Source of the DNA: Pantoea deleyi
Lineage (GTDB): Bacteria; Pseudomonadota; Gammaproteobacteria; Enterobacterales; Enterobacteriaceae
Direction of reading: 5' to 3'
DNA: 64,000 nucleotides
Assembly (NCBI RefSeq): GCF_022647325.1
Contig: NZ_CP071405.1
Coordinates: 1-64,000 of the forward strand
A program made the translations under genes and the position numbers. Numbering within the stretch: the first letter of the stretch is position 1; every line of letters begins with the position of its first letter. The notes under the pieces were generated by a model that saw only the letters and a program-made list of their open reading frames with translations, was not told where the DNA came from and did not search any database. Below are positions 50,746 to 62,963 of this stretch, in pieces.

Positions 50746-51612
50746 TTAAACCGCGGAGGCCCCCGAGACGATCTCGGTAAGTTCCTGGGTGATGCTGGCC
50801 TGACGAGCTTTGTTGTAAATCAACTGCAGCTCTTTGATCAGATTTCCGCCGTTGTCGGTTGCAGCTTTCATTGCCACCATACGTGCGGCCTGCTCACTGG
50901 CCAGATTTTCCACCACACCCTGATAAACCTGCGATTCGACATAACGACGCAGCAGGGTATCCAGCAGCGCTTTCGGATCGGGTTCGTACAGGTAATCCCA
51001 GGTCTTCGCCTTCATCTCTTCTTCACCTTCCGCTGGCGCTAACGGCAGCAGTTGGGTGATGGTCGGAGTCTGAGACATGGTGTTATTGAACTTGTTACTG
51101 ACGATCATCAGCTTGTCGATGCGGCCTTCATCATAAGCCTGCAACATCACTTTTACCGGGCCGATCAGATCTGACAGGGCAGGTTTATCGCCCATGCCGC
51201 TGACCTGCGCCACGATGTTGCCACCCACAGCACTGAAGAATGACGCCCCTTTAGAACCGATAATCGACAGATCGCTCTGCACGCCTTTATCGGACCAGGA
51301 CTTCATATCCGCCAGTAATTTTTTGAACAGGTTAATGTTCAAACCACCACAAAGCCCGCGGTCTGTTGAAACGACCAGGTAGCCGACGCGCTTCACGTCG
51401 CGCTCTTCCAGGTAAGGGTGCTTGTATTCCAGATTACCTAACGCAAGGTGACCAATCACTTTGCGCATGGTGTCTGCATACGGACGGCTGGCCGCCATGC
51501 GTTCCTGCGTTTTACGCATTTTGGAGGCGGCGACCATTTCCATCGCTTTGGTGATCTTCTGCGTGTTTTTCACGCTTCCGATCTTGCTTCGTATCTCTTT
51601 TGCGCCGGCCAT
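50746..51612 (-). CDS. atpG: ATP synthase F1 gamma subunit
   Basis: A 288-residue rotor shaft (E. coli 287). It starts [20 protein letters not shown] and has the [11 protein letters not shown] central motif and the C-terminal helix [17 protein letters not shown] that sits in the alpha3beta3 ring. Confidence 0.98.
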   Translation of the reverse strand: MAGAKEIRSKIGSVKNTQKITKAMEMVAASKMRKTQERMAASRPYADTMRKVIGHLALGNLEYKHPYLEERDVKRVGYLVVSTDRGLCGGLNINLFKKLLADMKSWSDKGVQSDLSIIGSKGASFFSAVGGNIVAQVSGMGDKPALSDLIGPVKVMLQAYDEGRIDKLMIVSNKFNNTMSQTPTITQLLPLAPAEGEEEMKAKTWDYLYEPDPKALLDTLLRRYVESQVYQGVVENLASEQAARMVAMKAATDNGGNLIKELQLIYNKARQASITQELTEIVSGASAV

Positions 51613-51664
51613 TAGCTTCTCCTCAAAGCCTTGCGGCCTGCCTTTTCAGACAAGCCGCCAGACA

Positions 51665-53206
51665 TTACCAGGACTGGGTTGCTTTAAACGTATCGATCAG
51701 GCCTTTCAGCTTCGCTTCGATATCGTTGTTAAAGTTGCCAGACTGGTTGATTTCAGCCATCAGCTCAGCGTGGTCGCGATCGGCGAAGGCCAGCAGCGCA
51801 GCTTCGAAGCTGCCAATTTTTGCCAGTTCAACGTCGTTCAGGTAGCCACGCTCTGCAGCGAACAGAACCAGACCCTGCTGCGCGACGGACATCGGCGCAT
51901 ACTGTTTCTGCTTCAGCAGCTCGGTCACTTTCTGACCGTGGCTCAGCTGTTTGCGGGTTGCATCATCCAGATCGGAAGCGAACTGCGAGAACGCCGCCAG
52001 TTCACGATACTGTGCCAGCGCGGTACGGATACCACCGGACAGTTTTTTGATGATCTTGGTCTGCGCAGCACCACCAACACGGGATACCGAAATACCTGGG
52101 TTAACCGCCGGACGAATACCGGAGTTAAACAGGTTCGATTCCAGGAAGATCTGACCATCAGTAATCGAGATTACGTTGGTCGGAACGAACGCAGAAACGT
52201 CGCCCGCCTGGGTTTCGATGATCGGCAGCGCGGTCAGTGAACCGGTTTTACCTGTCACAGCGCCATTGGTGAAACGCTCTACATAATCAGCGCTTACGCG
52301 TGATGCACGTTCCAGCAGACGGGAGTGGAGATAGAACACGTCGCCAGGGAAAGCTTCACGACCTGGTGGACGACGCAGCAGCAGCGAGATCTGACGGTAA
52401 GCGATAGCCTGCTTGGAGAGGTCATCATAAACGATCAGCGCATCTTCACCGCGGTCACGGAAGTATTCACCCATCGCACAGCCTGCGTATGGAGAGAGAT
52501 ACTGCAGCGCAGCAGATTCAGACGCAGACGCCACAACAACGATGGTGTTCTGCAGTGCGCCATGCTCTTCCAGCTTGCGAACCACGTTGGAGATGGTTGA
52601 GGCTTTCTGACCAATCGCAACGTAGACACACTTGATGCCTGAATCGCGCTGGTTGATGATCGCATCGATCGCCATCGCGGTTTTACCGGTCTGACGGTCA
52701 CCGATGATCAGCTCACGCTGGCCACGGCCGATTGGAATCATCGCATCGACGGACTTATAACCGGTCTGAACCGGCTGGTCGACGGACTGACGATCGATAA
52801 CGCCAGGAGCAATCACTTCAACCGGTGAGAAACCGTCGTTGTCGATTGCGCCTTTACCGTCGATAGGAGCACCCAGGGTGTTCACGACGCGGCCCAGCAG
52901 GCCACGGCCTACCGGTACTTCAAGGATACGGCCAGTACACTTAACCTTCATGCCTTCGGCGAGGTCAGCGTAAGGACCCATCACCACTGCACCAACCGAG
53001 TCACGCTCGAGGTTCAGGGCGATAGCGTAACGGTTACCCGGCAGGGCAATCATCTCACCCTGCATCACATCGGCCAGGCCGTGTACGCGGATGATACCGT
53101 CACTTACAGAAACAATCGTACCTTCGTTGTGAGCTTCACTCACGACATTGAACTGAGCAATGCGCTGCTTGATCAGTTCGCTGATTTCGGTGGAATTCAG
53201 TTGCAT
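51665..53206 (-). CDS. atpA: ATP synthase F1 alpha subunit
   Basis: A 513-residue non-catalytic nucleotide-binding subunit (E. coli 513). The P-loop is GDRQTGKTA near residues 169-177; the arginine finger lies in the region [11 protein letters not shown]. The N-terminus [16 protein letters not shown] binds delta. Confidence 0.98.
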   Translation of the reverse strand: MQLNSTEISELIKQRIAQFNVVSEAHNEGTIVSVSDGIIRVHGLADVMQGEMIALPGNRYAIALNLERDSVGAVVMGPYADLAEGMKVKCTGRILEVPVGRGLLGRVVNTLGAPIDGKGAIDNDGFSPVEVIAPGVIDRQSVDQPVQTGYKSVDAMIPIGRGQRELIIGDRQTGKTAMAIDAIINQRDSGIKCVYVAIGQKASTISNVVRKLEEHGALQNTIVVVASASESAALQYLSPYAGCAMGEYFRDRGEDALIVYDDLSKQAIAYRQISLLLRRPPGREAFPGDVFYLHSRLLERASRVSADYVERFTNGAVTGKTGSLTALPIIETQAGDVSAFVPTNVISITDGQIFLESNLFNSGIRPAVNPGISVSRVGGAAQTKIIKKLSGGIRTALAQYRELAAFSQFASDLDDATRKQLSHGQKVTELLKQKQYAPMSVAQQGLVLFAAERGYLNDVELAKIGSFEAALLAFADRDHAELMAEINQSGNFNNDIEAKLKGLIDTFKATQSW

Positions 53207-53220
53207 ATGCTCCAGTCCCC

Positions 53221-53754
53221 TTAAGACTGCAAGACGTCAGCCAGACGGTCAAGACGGCCGCGTACGCTGCCATCAATAACCAGATCACCCGCACGGATGA
53301 TCACGCCTGCCATCACAGACTTATCAATTTTGCAATTCAGCTTAACTTTGCGTGACAGACGTTTTTCCATCGCGGCGCTGATTTTATTCAGCTGGTCGTC
53401 ACTCAGCGTACTGGCGGAGATAACATCGACTTCAGCGGTAGCTTCGTGAGCATCACGCAGTTCGATGTAAAGAGCCAGTACAGCCGGAAGCGCTGTCAAA
53501 CGTCCGTTTTCCGCCATCACCTTAATCAGGTTCTGCGCGGGTTCATCCAGTTGATCACCACAGACTGCGTTAAACGACGCTGCCAACGCTTCGGGTGCTA
53601 ATGCACCTGAAAGAAGATCAGCCATCTGTTCATTGCGAGCCACTTCTGCGGCAAACGCCAGCATCTGTTGCCAGCGTTCTATACTTTGATGCTCAACAGC
53701 AAAGTCAAAAGCTGCTTTGGCGTAGGGGCGAGCTACAGTAATCAGATCAGACAT
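53221..53754 (-). CDS. atpH: ATP synthase F1 delta subunit
   Basis: A 177-residue stator subunit joining F1 to the b dimer. N-terminal helical domain [19 protein letters not shown] and C-terminal [21 protein letters not shown] are conserved. It lies 14 bp after atpF and 14 bp before atpA. Confidence 0.98.
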   Translation of the reverse strand: MSDLITVARPYAKAAFDFAVEHQSIERWQQMLAFAAEVARNEQMADLLSGALAPEALAASFNAVCGDQLDEPAQNLIKVMAENGRLTALPAVLALYIELRDAHEATAEVDVISASTLSDDQLNKISAAMEKRLSRKVKLNCKIDKSVMAGVIIRAGDLVIDGSVRGRLDRLADVLQS

Positions 53755-53768
53755 CAGCCCCTCCCTCC

Positions 53769-54612
<844 letters not shown>

Positions 54613-54690
54613 TGCTCCCTTCATCTTTCGGGCTTCAGCGACGTGCGCTGCCGCCCGAAATCAAGAGGGAAAGTAGTGTTGAGAAAAAAA

Positions 54691-55898
<1,208 letters not shown>

Positions 55899-55990
55899 GA
55901 CGCTGATACTCTCCTGCCCCGTTAGGGGTATGTCGCGTGTCGTATAAGACTGCCTTTGCGCAGTTGAGTCAAGCAGCAAAAGCCGTGCAA

Positions 55991-56018
55991 ATTATACGGG
56001 CCGCACCTGCGATTTCAA
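55991..56018 (-). promoter_or_regulatory. Sigma-70 promoter of the atp operon
   Basis: On the minus strand, TTGAAA (56018-56013), a 16-bp spacer and a perfect TATAAT (55996-55991). The predicted start near 55984 gives a leader of about 85 nt to atpI, like the E. coli operon. Confidence 0.8.
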
Positions 56019-56607
56019 TCGGTAAGTAGCGAAAAGGTGAACAATTATTTAAATTTCTTTCCGGAGGGCTATTTTTCCAAAGATTACCCTGCGGAGATTC
56101 CCTCTGAACAGACCAAAAATTCTCGCGTATCGGGCTTTTAAAGCGTGCTTTAGATCACATAATAAGCACCTGCACCCGCCTGAGATTTATCTGCGCGCTA
56201 TTTAAGAACAATCTGTAAAAAGGTTTAACCCTTCATAATCATCACGTTAGGATTTTAAAAAAGGCTTTACGGAACTATTTTCACCGAAAACACGCTATTG
56301 ACATCGAACGCTGCCTGATAAACGTGAAATTGATATTACGTACGCAAAGTTATTACCACGATATATTTTCAGCCGTGACTACTTTTATTCCGCTACACCG
56401 CTATACAGGTGATATTTCTGATAACTAAATGTGAATTAATCGTTAAATGTAACAGAGCTTTTCGGATAATTTCCGTGGGCCTTTTTAACCTTTACCGCGC
56501 GACCGCTTAATCAAAATCTTTTATTGATAGCGCATCATCTGCACTTTTTTGCCACCCCACCCTCGCGGAGGTGGCTGAAAAGTGTGCAATTCCTGGTCCG
56601 CAGGTCT
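56019..56607. other. AT-rich atpI-rsmG gap with an imperfect palindrome
   Basis: About 590 bp with no credible gene, markedly more AT-rich than its neighbours; E. coli also has a long gap here. Near rsmG an imperfect stem-loop spans 56540-56588: TGCAC, T-run and GCCACC pair with GGTGGC, A-run and GTGTGCA. Nothing else is identified. Confidence 0.5.
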
Positions 56608-57225
56608 CTACTGCCGACGAAGGATCACCAGATGACGGTCGCCTTCCAGCTGCGGAACCTGCAGCTTAATAACCGCATCCGCGACGTAGCCGGCCGGTAA
56701 CTCAGCCATTTCATCGTCCGGACGCACGCCTTTAAGCGCGTAAAAGCGCCCTTCCCCACCCGGCAGATGATGACACCAGTTCACCATGTCGGTCAGCGAG
56801 GCAAACGCCCGGCTGATGACGCCATCAAAAGGCGGCTCAGCGGGGAACGCTTCAACCCGGCTCTGGACCGGAGTAATGTTAGTAAGCCCTAACTCATGCT
56901 GGACCTGGCGCAGAAAGCGAACCCGTTTGCCCAGGCTGTCGAGCAGCGTGAAGTGAGCATCCGGCATCACGATAGCCAGCGGAATGCCCGGCAGACCCGG
57001 ACCGGTGCCGACATCGATAAAGCGTGACCCGCTGAGATGCGGCGCCACCACGATGCTGTCGAGGATATGACGGACCAGCATCTGCTGCGGATCGCGCACC
57101 GAGGTCAGGTTGTAGGCTTTGTTCCACTTATCCAGCAGGCCGACATAGGCAACCAGCTGCTGTTTTTGTTGATCGGAGAGGGAAATACCGGCTGCTTTCA
57201 GCAGCGATGTGAGTGTGTTGATCAC
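56608..57225 (-). CDS. rsmG: 16S rRNA m7G527 methyltransferase RsmG
   Basis: A 205-residue Rossmann methyltransferase (E. coli 207), formerly gidB. The SAM motif is [18 protein letters not shown] near residues 68-85. The start is GTG at 57225, as in E. coli, giving [16 protein letters not shown]. It lies 47 bp after mnmG, in the usual mnmG-rsmG pair. Confidence 0.96.
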   Translation of the reverse strand: MINTLTSLLKAAGISLSDQQKQQLVAYVGLLDKWNKAYNLTSVRDPQQMLVRHILDSIVVAPHLSGSRFIDVGTGPGLPGIPLAIVMPDAHFTLLDSLGKRVRFLRQVQHELGLTNITPVQSRVEAFPAEPPFDGVISRAFASLTDMVNWCHHLPGGEGRFYALKGVRPDDEMAELPAGYVADAVIKLQVPQLEGDRHLVILRRQ

Positions 57226-57272
57226 AGCATAAGTCCATTCAGCGGGGGCGAGTCGCCTCGCCCCGTTTCAGA

Positions 57273-59162
57273 TCAGGCGCTTTTGCGCAGCAGACCCTGT
57301 TTTTTCAAGTAGATCAGCAGAATTGAGATGGCCGCCGGGGTAATGCCCGAAATACGGGTCGCCTGACCAATCGACGTCGGCTTGTGATCGTTCAGCTTGG
57401 CGATCACCTCGTTAGAGAGGCCGCTGACCTGCCGGTAGTCGAGTTCCACCGGCAGCAGCGTATTCTCGTTTCGCAGCTGGCGATCGATCTCTTCCTGCTG
57501 ACGCGCGATATAGCCTTCATATTTGACCTGAATCTCAACCTGCTCTGCAGCCTGCTCGTCCGCCAGCGCCGGCCCATAGCTCTCCAGCGACATCAGCTTC
57601 AGATAGGTCATCTCCGGACGGCGCAGCAAATCTTCACCGCTGGCCTCTTTGGTCAGCGGCGCGCTGAGCACCGTGTTCACTTCCGTCACATGTCCGGACT
57701 TCGGATGCACCCAGATATCGCGCAGGCGCTGACGCTCCTGTTCGATCGCTTCCAGCTTCTGATTGAAACGCGCCCAGCGCGCATCATCCACCAGGCCCAG
57801 CTCGCGACCGGTTTCGGTCAGACGCAGATCGGCATTGTCCTCGCGCAGCATCAGACGATATTCAGCACGCGAGGTAAACATGCGGTACGGCTCTTTGGTG
57901 CCGAGTGTGCAGAGGTCATCAACCAGCACGCCCAGATAAGCCTGGTCACGGCGCGGTGCCCAGCCCTCTTTATCCGCAGACTGGCGGGCCGCATTGAGAC
58001 CGGCCAGCATACCCTGCGCAGCCGCCTCTTCATAACCGGTGGTGCCGTTAATCTGGCCGGCGAAGAACAGGCCGTGAATAAATTTGCTCTCAAGCGTCGG
58101 TTTCAGATCGCGCGGATCGAAGAAGTCATACTCGATGGCATAGCCGGGACGCACGATCTTCGCGTTCTCCATGCCCTGCATTGAGCGGACGATCTGAATC
58201 TGTACGTCAAACGGCAGGCTGGTAGAGATACCGTTCGGGTAGATCTCGTTGCTGGTCAGCCCTTCCGGCTCCAGGAAGATCTGATGCGAGTTGCGATCGG
58301 CAAAGCGCATCACCTTATCTTCGATCGACGGGCAATAGCGCGGGCCGATCCCTTCGATGATCCCGGCATACATCGGACTGCGATCCAGGTTGCTGCGGAT
58401 CACCTCATGGGTTTTCTCGTTGGTATGGGTGATCCAGCACGGCACCTGCTGCGGGTGTTCGGCAGCACTGCCCATGAACGAGAAGACCGGCATCGGGTTG
58501 TCACCGTGCTGCGGCGTCAGCACCGAAAAATCGATGGAACGCGCATCGATGCGTGGTGGCGTGCCGGTTTTGAGGCGGTTCACCCGCAGCGGCAGCGCAC
58601 GCAGGCGTTTTGCCAGCGGAATGGACGGCGGATCGCCAGCGCGACCGCCACTGTAGTTGTCCAGACCGATATGAATTTTGCCGTCAAGGAAGGTGCCGAC
58701 GGTCAGAACCACGGTTTTTGCGCGGAATTTCAGGCCCATCTGGGTGACCGCGCCCACGACGCGATCGTTTTCCACGATAAGATCGTCGACCGCCTGCTGG
58801 AAGATCATCAGGTTGGGCTGATTCTCCAGTGCAGTGCGCACAGCCTGGCGATAAAGCACGCGATCCGCCTGTGCACGGGTCGCCCGGACGGCCGGCCCTT
58901 TGCTCGCGTTTAGTATCCTGAACTGGATACCCGCCTGGTCGATCGCACGGGCCATCAGACCCCCTAAGGCATCCACTTCCTTCACCAGATGTCCTTTGCC
59001 AATGCCACCGATCGCCGGGTTACAGGACATTTGTCCAAGCGTATCAATGTTATGGGTGAGTAACAGGGTTTGCTGACCCATTCGGGCGGCCGCCATTGCG
59101 GCTTCGGTGCCCGCATGACCACCACCAATTACGATGACGTCAAAAGGATCCTGATAAAACAT
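57273..59162 (-). CDS. mnmG: tRNA uridine 5-carboxymethylaminomethyl modification enzyme MnmG
   Basis: A 629-residue FAD enzyme (E. coli 629), formerly gidA, which with MnmE modifies wobble U34. The FAD motif [21 protein letters not shown] is at the N-terminus, and the conserved [22 protein letters not shown] follows. The C-terminal domain ends GISPAA-like ([19 protein letters not shown]). Its transcription toward rsmG starts right at the edge of oriC. Confidence 0.97.
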   Translation of the reverse strand: MFYQDPFDVIVIGGGHAGTEAAMAAARMGQQTLLLTHNIDTLGQMSCNPAIGGIGKGHLVKEVDALGGLMARAIDQAGIQFRILNASKGPAVRATRAQADRVLYRQAVRTALENQPNLMIFQQAVDDLIVENDRVVGAVTQMGLKFRAKTVVLTVGTFLDGKIHIGLDNYSGGRAGDPPSIPLAKRLRALPLRVNRLKTGTPPRIDARSIDFSVLTPQHGDNPMPVFSFMGSAAEHPQQVPCWITHTNEKTHEVIRSNLDRSPMYAGIIEGIGPRYCPSIEDKVMRFADRNSHQIFLEPEGLTSNEIYPNGISTSLPFDVQIQIVRSMQGMENAKIVRPGYAIEYDFFDPRDLKPTLESKFIHGLFFAGQINGTTGYEEAAAQGMLAGLNAARQSADKEGWAPRRDQAYLGVLVDDLCTLGTKEPYRMFTSRAEYRLMLREDNADLRLTETGRELGLVDDARWARFNQKLEAIEQERQRLRDIWVHPKSGHVTEVNTVLSAPLTKEASGEDLLRRPEMTYLKLMSLESYGPALADEQAAEQVEIQVKYEGYIARQQEEIDRQLRNENTLLPVELDYRQVSGLSNEVIAKLNDHKPTSIGQATRISGITPAAISILLIYLKKQGLLRKSA

Positions 59163-59249
59163 GAAGTGGTACCTCGGTTAATTAACGTGCAGGATCGTCG
59201 TCCTGGGGCGTGGATTCTACTCAAATTCCGGCTGGGGTGAAAGTCGCGG

Positions 59250-59590
59250 GATCGTCAGGTTTTAAAAGAAAGGATCTTAGATCTGTATATGATCTTTCTG
59301 TTAGATCTCTTATTAGGATCCCGTCCCCCTGTGGATATCTGTCAGAACCGGAGCAGAAACAACAGGATAAAGAGGATCGTTAGCTGTGAATGATCGGTGA
59401 TCCTGATCCGTATAAGCTGGGATCAAAAAGCCCGCTTATCCACAGCTCAAAAAACGTTCTCGGGTTGTTCTTTGGATAACTACCGGTTATACGCACGATT
59501 GAGGGGTAGTTATCCACAAAACAAAAGAGTGAAAAAGGATAAATTCAGCATCTTCCACTGGGGATCGTGACGATTTCGCGATCCCCGACC
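59250..59590. other. oriC: Chromosomal replication origin oriC
   Basis: Between mnmG and mioC, as in E. coli. AT-rich 13-mer-like units follow one another: GATCTGTATAT (59280-59290), GATCTTTCTGTTA (59291-59303) and GATCTCTTATTAG (59304-59316, identical to the E. coli R 13-mer). DnaA boxes: R1 TGTGGATAT (59330-59338), R2 TTATCCACA (59436-59444), R3 TTTGGATAA (59471-59479) and R4 TTATCCACA (59510-59518). I count 13 GATC sites, far above chance, for SeqA and Dam. R1 deviates from the consensus while R2 is perfect, the reverse of E. coli. Confidence 0.97.
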
Positions 59591-59594
59591 GCCT

Positions 59595-60035
59595 TCAGAT
59601 CGCGCTTTTCCAGCTTTCCAGCCAGGCCTCAGCCGGATCTTCAGGGATCTCATGCTCCAGCACGTCAATTTCCAGACGATCGCCGATCCGGTGCGCGCCC
59701 TGCGCAATCAGCAGCGCTTCAATCTGGCGGATCGCGCCACAAAAGAGATCGTATTCATGGTTGCCGAGTCCGACAGCACCGAACCGCACCTGAGAGAGGT
59801 CGGGCTGCGTGTCACGGATGGTCTCAAAGAGCGGCAGCAGATTGTCAGGAATATCACCCGCGCCGTGGGTGGAGCTGACCACCAGCCAGATCCCCTCGGT
59901 CGGCAGCTCATCCAGCGCCGGGCCGTGCAGCATCTGCGTTGAGAAGCCCGCGTCCTGTAATTTTTCTTCCAGATGTTCAGCCACGTACTCTGCGCTACCC
60001 AGGGTACTGCCACTGATTAAGGTAATATCGGCCAT
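59595..60035 (-). CDS. mioC: Flavodoxin-like protein MioC
   Basis: A 146-residue FMN-binding flavodoxin (E. coli 147). The phosphate loop is ITLISGSTLGSAEYVAE at the N-terminus; VVSSTHGAGDIPDNLLPL and GLGNHEYDLFCGA form the FMN pocket. It lies directly beside oriC and is transcribed toward it. The start MADITLIS at 60035 is chosen over an upstream in-frame extension. Confidence 0.95.
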   Translation of the reverse strand: MADITLISGSTLGSAEYVAEHLEEKLQDAGFSTQMLHGPALDELPTEGIWLVVSSTHGAGDIPDNLLPLFETIRDTQPDLSQVRFGAVGLGNHEYDLFCGAIRQIEALLIAQGAHRIGDRLEIDVLEHEIPEDPAEAWLESWKSAI

Positions 60036-60062
60036 CTTGCTCTCCCGGACATTAAGGCGAGC

Positions 60063-60102
60063 ATTGTACGCTGTGATCAAGCGGTGATCCACCTGTGGAC
60101 AA
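60063..60102 (-). promoter_or_regulatory. mioC promoter with overlapping DnaA box
   Basis: On the minus strand a TGGATC (-35), 17 bp and TACAAT (-10, 60068-60063) precede mioC by about 30 bp. TGTGGACAA at 60094-60102 differs from a DnaA box by one base. A second box, TTATGCACA (60169-60177), lies just past the asnC stop. DnaA control of mioC is known in E. coli. Confidence 0.55.
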
Positions 60103-60188
60103 CAGGGTTAATCGATCGGGAAAGGCGAACGCAGCCGTTGTCAGCCGCCACATTCGTCAGGGATAAGATTATGCACAGGCGAGAGGGA

Positions 60189-60650
60189 TCAGGGCTTGAT
60201 GGTGCGCATGATCGGGTTTTGCAGCGAGATCAGGGTTTCCGTGGACTGGATTTCATCGATGGTCTGGATCTTGTTGATCAATACCTGTTGCAGGGCATCG
60301 ATCGAGCGGCACATCACTTTTATAAAGATGCTGTAGTGGCCGGTGGTGTACCAGGCTTCAACTACCTCATCCAGCGCGTTCAGCTTGCTCAGTGCCGCCG
60401 GATAGTCGCGGGCGCTTTTCAGGATGATGCCGATAAAGCAGCAGACATCGAACCCCAGCTGGCGGGGGTCGATATCTACGCGGGTGCCCAGAATGATCCC
60501 CGCCTGTTTCATCTTCTCCACGCGCACATGAATGGTGCCGGGGCTGACGTTAAACTGTTTTGCCAGCTCGGCGTAAGCGGTGCGCGCATTCTCCAGCAGG
60601 GCATTCAGAATGCCGCGATCCAGATTATCGAGCTGCAGGTGTTCGGCCAT
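60189..60650 (-). CDS. asnC: AsnC, Lrp-family regulator (no adjacent asnA)
   Basis: A 153-residue Lrp/AsnC protein. The N-terminal HTH (LDRGILNALLENARTAYAELAKQF, VSPGTIHVRVEKM) and the C-terminal RAM domain (TGHYSIFIKVMCRSIDALQ... STETLISLQNPIMRTIKP) match E. coli AsnC closely. E. coli AsnC activates the divergent asnA in response to asparagine. Here the upstream neighbour is ovoA, in the same direction, and asnA is absent from the window. The start at 60650 has GAGG 6 bp upstream. Confidence 0.93.
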   Translation of the reverse strand: MAEHLQLDNLDRGILNALLENARTAYAELAKQFNVSPGTIHVRVEKMKQAGIILGTRVDIDPRQLGFDVCCFIGIILKSARDYPAALSKLNALDEVVEAWYTTGHYSIFIKVMCRSIDALQQVLINKIQTIDEIQSTETLISLQNPIMRTIKP

Positions 60651-60753
60651 GGCCATCCTCGTTATAGGTCTGCTTGAGTCAACAGGGGTGAATGTGCAGC
60701 AAAATGGCGGTTCAGGCAACTCCCGGCAGCGGCGGGCGCCGCTGCCGGTTCAC

Positions 60754-62892
60754 TTAACGTTTACGCCAGAGCGTGACCTGCGCCAGGGTGTGCTGGAACT
60801 TGCGGGCCGTTTCGCGAATGACAAAGGGCACATCCTGCGGTTCGCCGACAGGCTCGAAGTCGGCCGCCAGCAGACGCTGCAGTGCCTGCAGTGTGGTCAG
60901 CGCTTCGCCGTTTTCGCGCACGCCGCCCAGCCAGTTCTCCTTCGGCGTGAACGCCTCCAGCCAGGTATAGGGCGATGAAAGCAGCAGAATGCCGCCCTGA
61001 CGCAGCATCGGCGTCACGTCGCGCAGGAAACGCGCCGGCTGTCGCAGACGATCGATCAGGTTAGAGGCGAGCACCAGATCGTAACGATCGGGCTGTGGCT
61101 TGAGGTTACAGGCGTCGCCCTGCACAAACTGGATCCGCTGCGCCAGTTCGCTCTCCGGGGCGAAATCTTTCAGGCGAACCTGACGATACTCGACCAGATC
61201 GCCCTCCTGCGGCAACAGATACCGGAAGTCCTCACCGCTGGCCAGCTGCAGCGCCACATCGATAAAGCGAGCCGAGTAGTCCATGCCGGTCACCCGATCG
61301 AAATGGCGGGCCAGTTCGAAGCTGGCGCGTCCGGTGGCACAGCCGATATCCAGCGCCTCGCCGCGCGCGTGGGTGTGCTCCAGCGCCAGCCTGACCAGGC
61401 TTTCGGCGTAGTTATCGACACCGAAATAGTGCGGGCCATACTGGAAGTCGAGATACTGCGACACCATCGCATCCGACTCATAGGGGTTCAGCGCCATGGT
61501 CTCCTGATGCGAGGAGACCACATAGCGGAAACCGGCATGCTGGAAGAAGTGGCGGCGGAACGCATAGCGGGCCGATTTCAGCGCTTCGTTGCCGGTCGAG
61601 ATCCAGCTGCCGCCTTTGATCAGCGAATGTTTGCCATCAAAGGTCGGGGTTGAGAAGTCGTCGTAAAGCGGATGGACTTTAAAGCCTTCGAAGCCGTTGG
61701 TCGGCGTGGTGGTCCACTGCCAGACGTTTCCGACGATATCGAAGAAGTTTCCCTGGGCAAAGAGATCGACCGGGGATGAGGAAGCCCAGTACGCCAGGTT
61801 GATGTTGCCCGGTGCCTGCGCCCAGTCGGGCTGATCGCCGGCCACCTGCTCACGCAGCTGCGCCCACTCCGCCTCGCAGGGAAGCTGGATGGCCATGCCG
61901 GTCTGCGCCGCTTTCCAGCGGCAGAACGCGGCTGCCTCCAGCTGATTGACCTCCGCAGGCCAGTCCCACGGCATGGCGACCTCTTCGCACATCAGGCGCA
62001 GTTTTAGCTGATCGGGCATCGCAGGCGTGCCCACCCAGAAGGTCGGCATCGCCGCGCTGGCAAACTGACACCAGCCCCAGCCTTCATCATCCCACCAGCG
62101 GCGATCCTGATAGCCGCCGGCCTCGACAAACGCAAAATATTCCGCGTTGCTGACCAGCATCCTGCTCGCCTGAAACGGTTGCAGCGTGATCTGCTGACGG
62201 CCATATTCGTTATCCCAGCCGTAGGTATCGTCGGTTTTTCCCAGGGTAACGGTGCCGCCGGGCATCGGCAGCAGGCTGTTGGCAGGCACGGCCTGACGCT
62301 GGTGGCGCGCCATCGGACAGACCGGCCAGGCGGCCTGCGGCCGGACCCACTCAAGCGGTAACTGGCGTATCAGGACGCTGGAGGTTTCCAGATGAATACG
62401 TTCATGCTCGATGCCCATCAGGATCACCCAGGCCGGGCTCTCCCAGGTGATCGGCAGCGTGACAGGCATGGTCTGGATCAGGTCGCTGACCAGCGCCTTC
62501 ACGCGCCCGCGGTATTCGCGCACCGCGTCAATGGTCGGCCAGTCATAGTGGCTGTCGTTGAGATCGTCCCAGCTCATCTCATCCACCCCGATCGCCATCA
62601 TCGCTTCGATGCGATCGTCCAGACGGGCGTCGATCAGGCGTCCGGCCATCAGCTTATTAATGTAGAAGGTCGCGGTATGACCAAAGTAGAAGATCAACGG
62701 ATGGCGCAGCGGAATGGCTTTGTTGAACCAGGCCTTTGAATCGGCCAGACAGGTGAACAGGCTTTCATACTGTTCCCAGGTCTGAAGAAAATAGGCCAGC
62801 AATTCGGCACGTTTTTGTTCAATGTTCTGGCCGGAGAGCAATAACGTCCGCGTCGGGGCTGGCAAATCGCGGTGGGGTTGAGCAAGCGTCAC
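60754..62892 (-). CDS. ovoA: 5-histidylcysteine sulfoxide synthase / mercaptohistidine N-methyltransferase OvoA
   Basis: A 712-residue three-domain enzyme for ovothiol A. An N-terminal DinB-like domain (about 25-175) carries the iron ligands: His72 with the HxxxH motif His163/His167, then Glu169 (EHERIHLE). An FGE-sulfatase-like domain follows (about 205-465; e.g. NQLEAAAFCRWKAA, GNVWQW, KGGSWISTGNEALKSARYAFRR). The C-terminal SAM methyltransferase has LDIGCATG at 514-521. It joins cysteine to histidine with O2 and then N-methylates the imidazole. The characterised enzyme comes from Erwinia tasmaniensis, consistent with this lineage. Confidence 0.93.
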   Translation of the reverse strand: MTLAQPHRDLPAPTRTLLLSGQNIEQKRAELLAYFLQTWEQYESLFTCLADSKAWFNKAIPLRHPLIFYFGHTATFYINKLMAGRLIDARLDDRIEAMMAIGVDEMSWDDLNDSHYDWPTIDAVREYRGRVKALVSDLIQTMPVTLPITWESPAWVILMGIEHERIHLETSSVLIRQLPLEWVRPQAAWPVCPMARHQRQAVPANSLLPMPGGTVTLGKTDDTYGWDNEYGRQQITLQPFQASRMLVSNAEYFAFVEAGGYQDRRWWDDEGWGWCQFASAAMPTFWVGTPAMPDQLKLRLMCEEVAMPWDWPAEVNQLEAAAFCRWKAAQTGMAIQLPCEAEWAQLREQVAGDQPDWAQAPGNINLAYWASSSPVDLFAQGNFFDIVGNVWQWTTTPTNGFEGFKVHPLYDDFSTPTFDGKHSLIKGGSWISTGNEALKSARYAFRRHFFQHAGFRYVVSSHQETMALNPYESDAMVSQYLDFQYGPHYFGVDNYAESLVRLALEHTHARGEALDIGCATGRASFELARHFDRVTGMDYSARFIDVALQLASGEDFRYLLPQEGDLVEYRQVRLKDFAPESELAQRIQFVQGDACNLKPQPDRYDLVLASNLIDRLRQPARFLRDVTPMLRQGGILLLSSPYTWLEAFTPKENWLGGVRENGEALTTLQALQRLLAADFEPVGEPQDVPFVIRETARKFQHTLAQVTLWRKR

Positions 62893-62963
62893 AGGAAGCT
62901 CCAGATTGCTGAGTAAGTGAAACGGTAATTTACTATAGCAAAGAAGCTTTTCTGTCAGATGAC

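Noticed and set aside
56298..56335. Plus-strand promoter starting with TTGACA
   Set aside because: A perfect -35 is present, but no good -10 lies at proper spacing and there is no plus-strand gene for it to serve.
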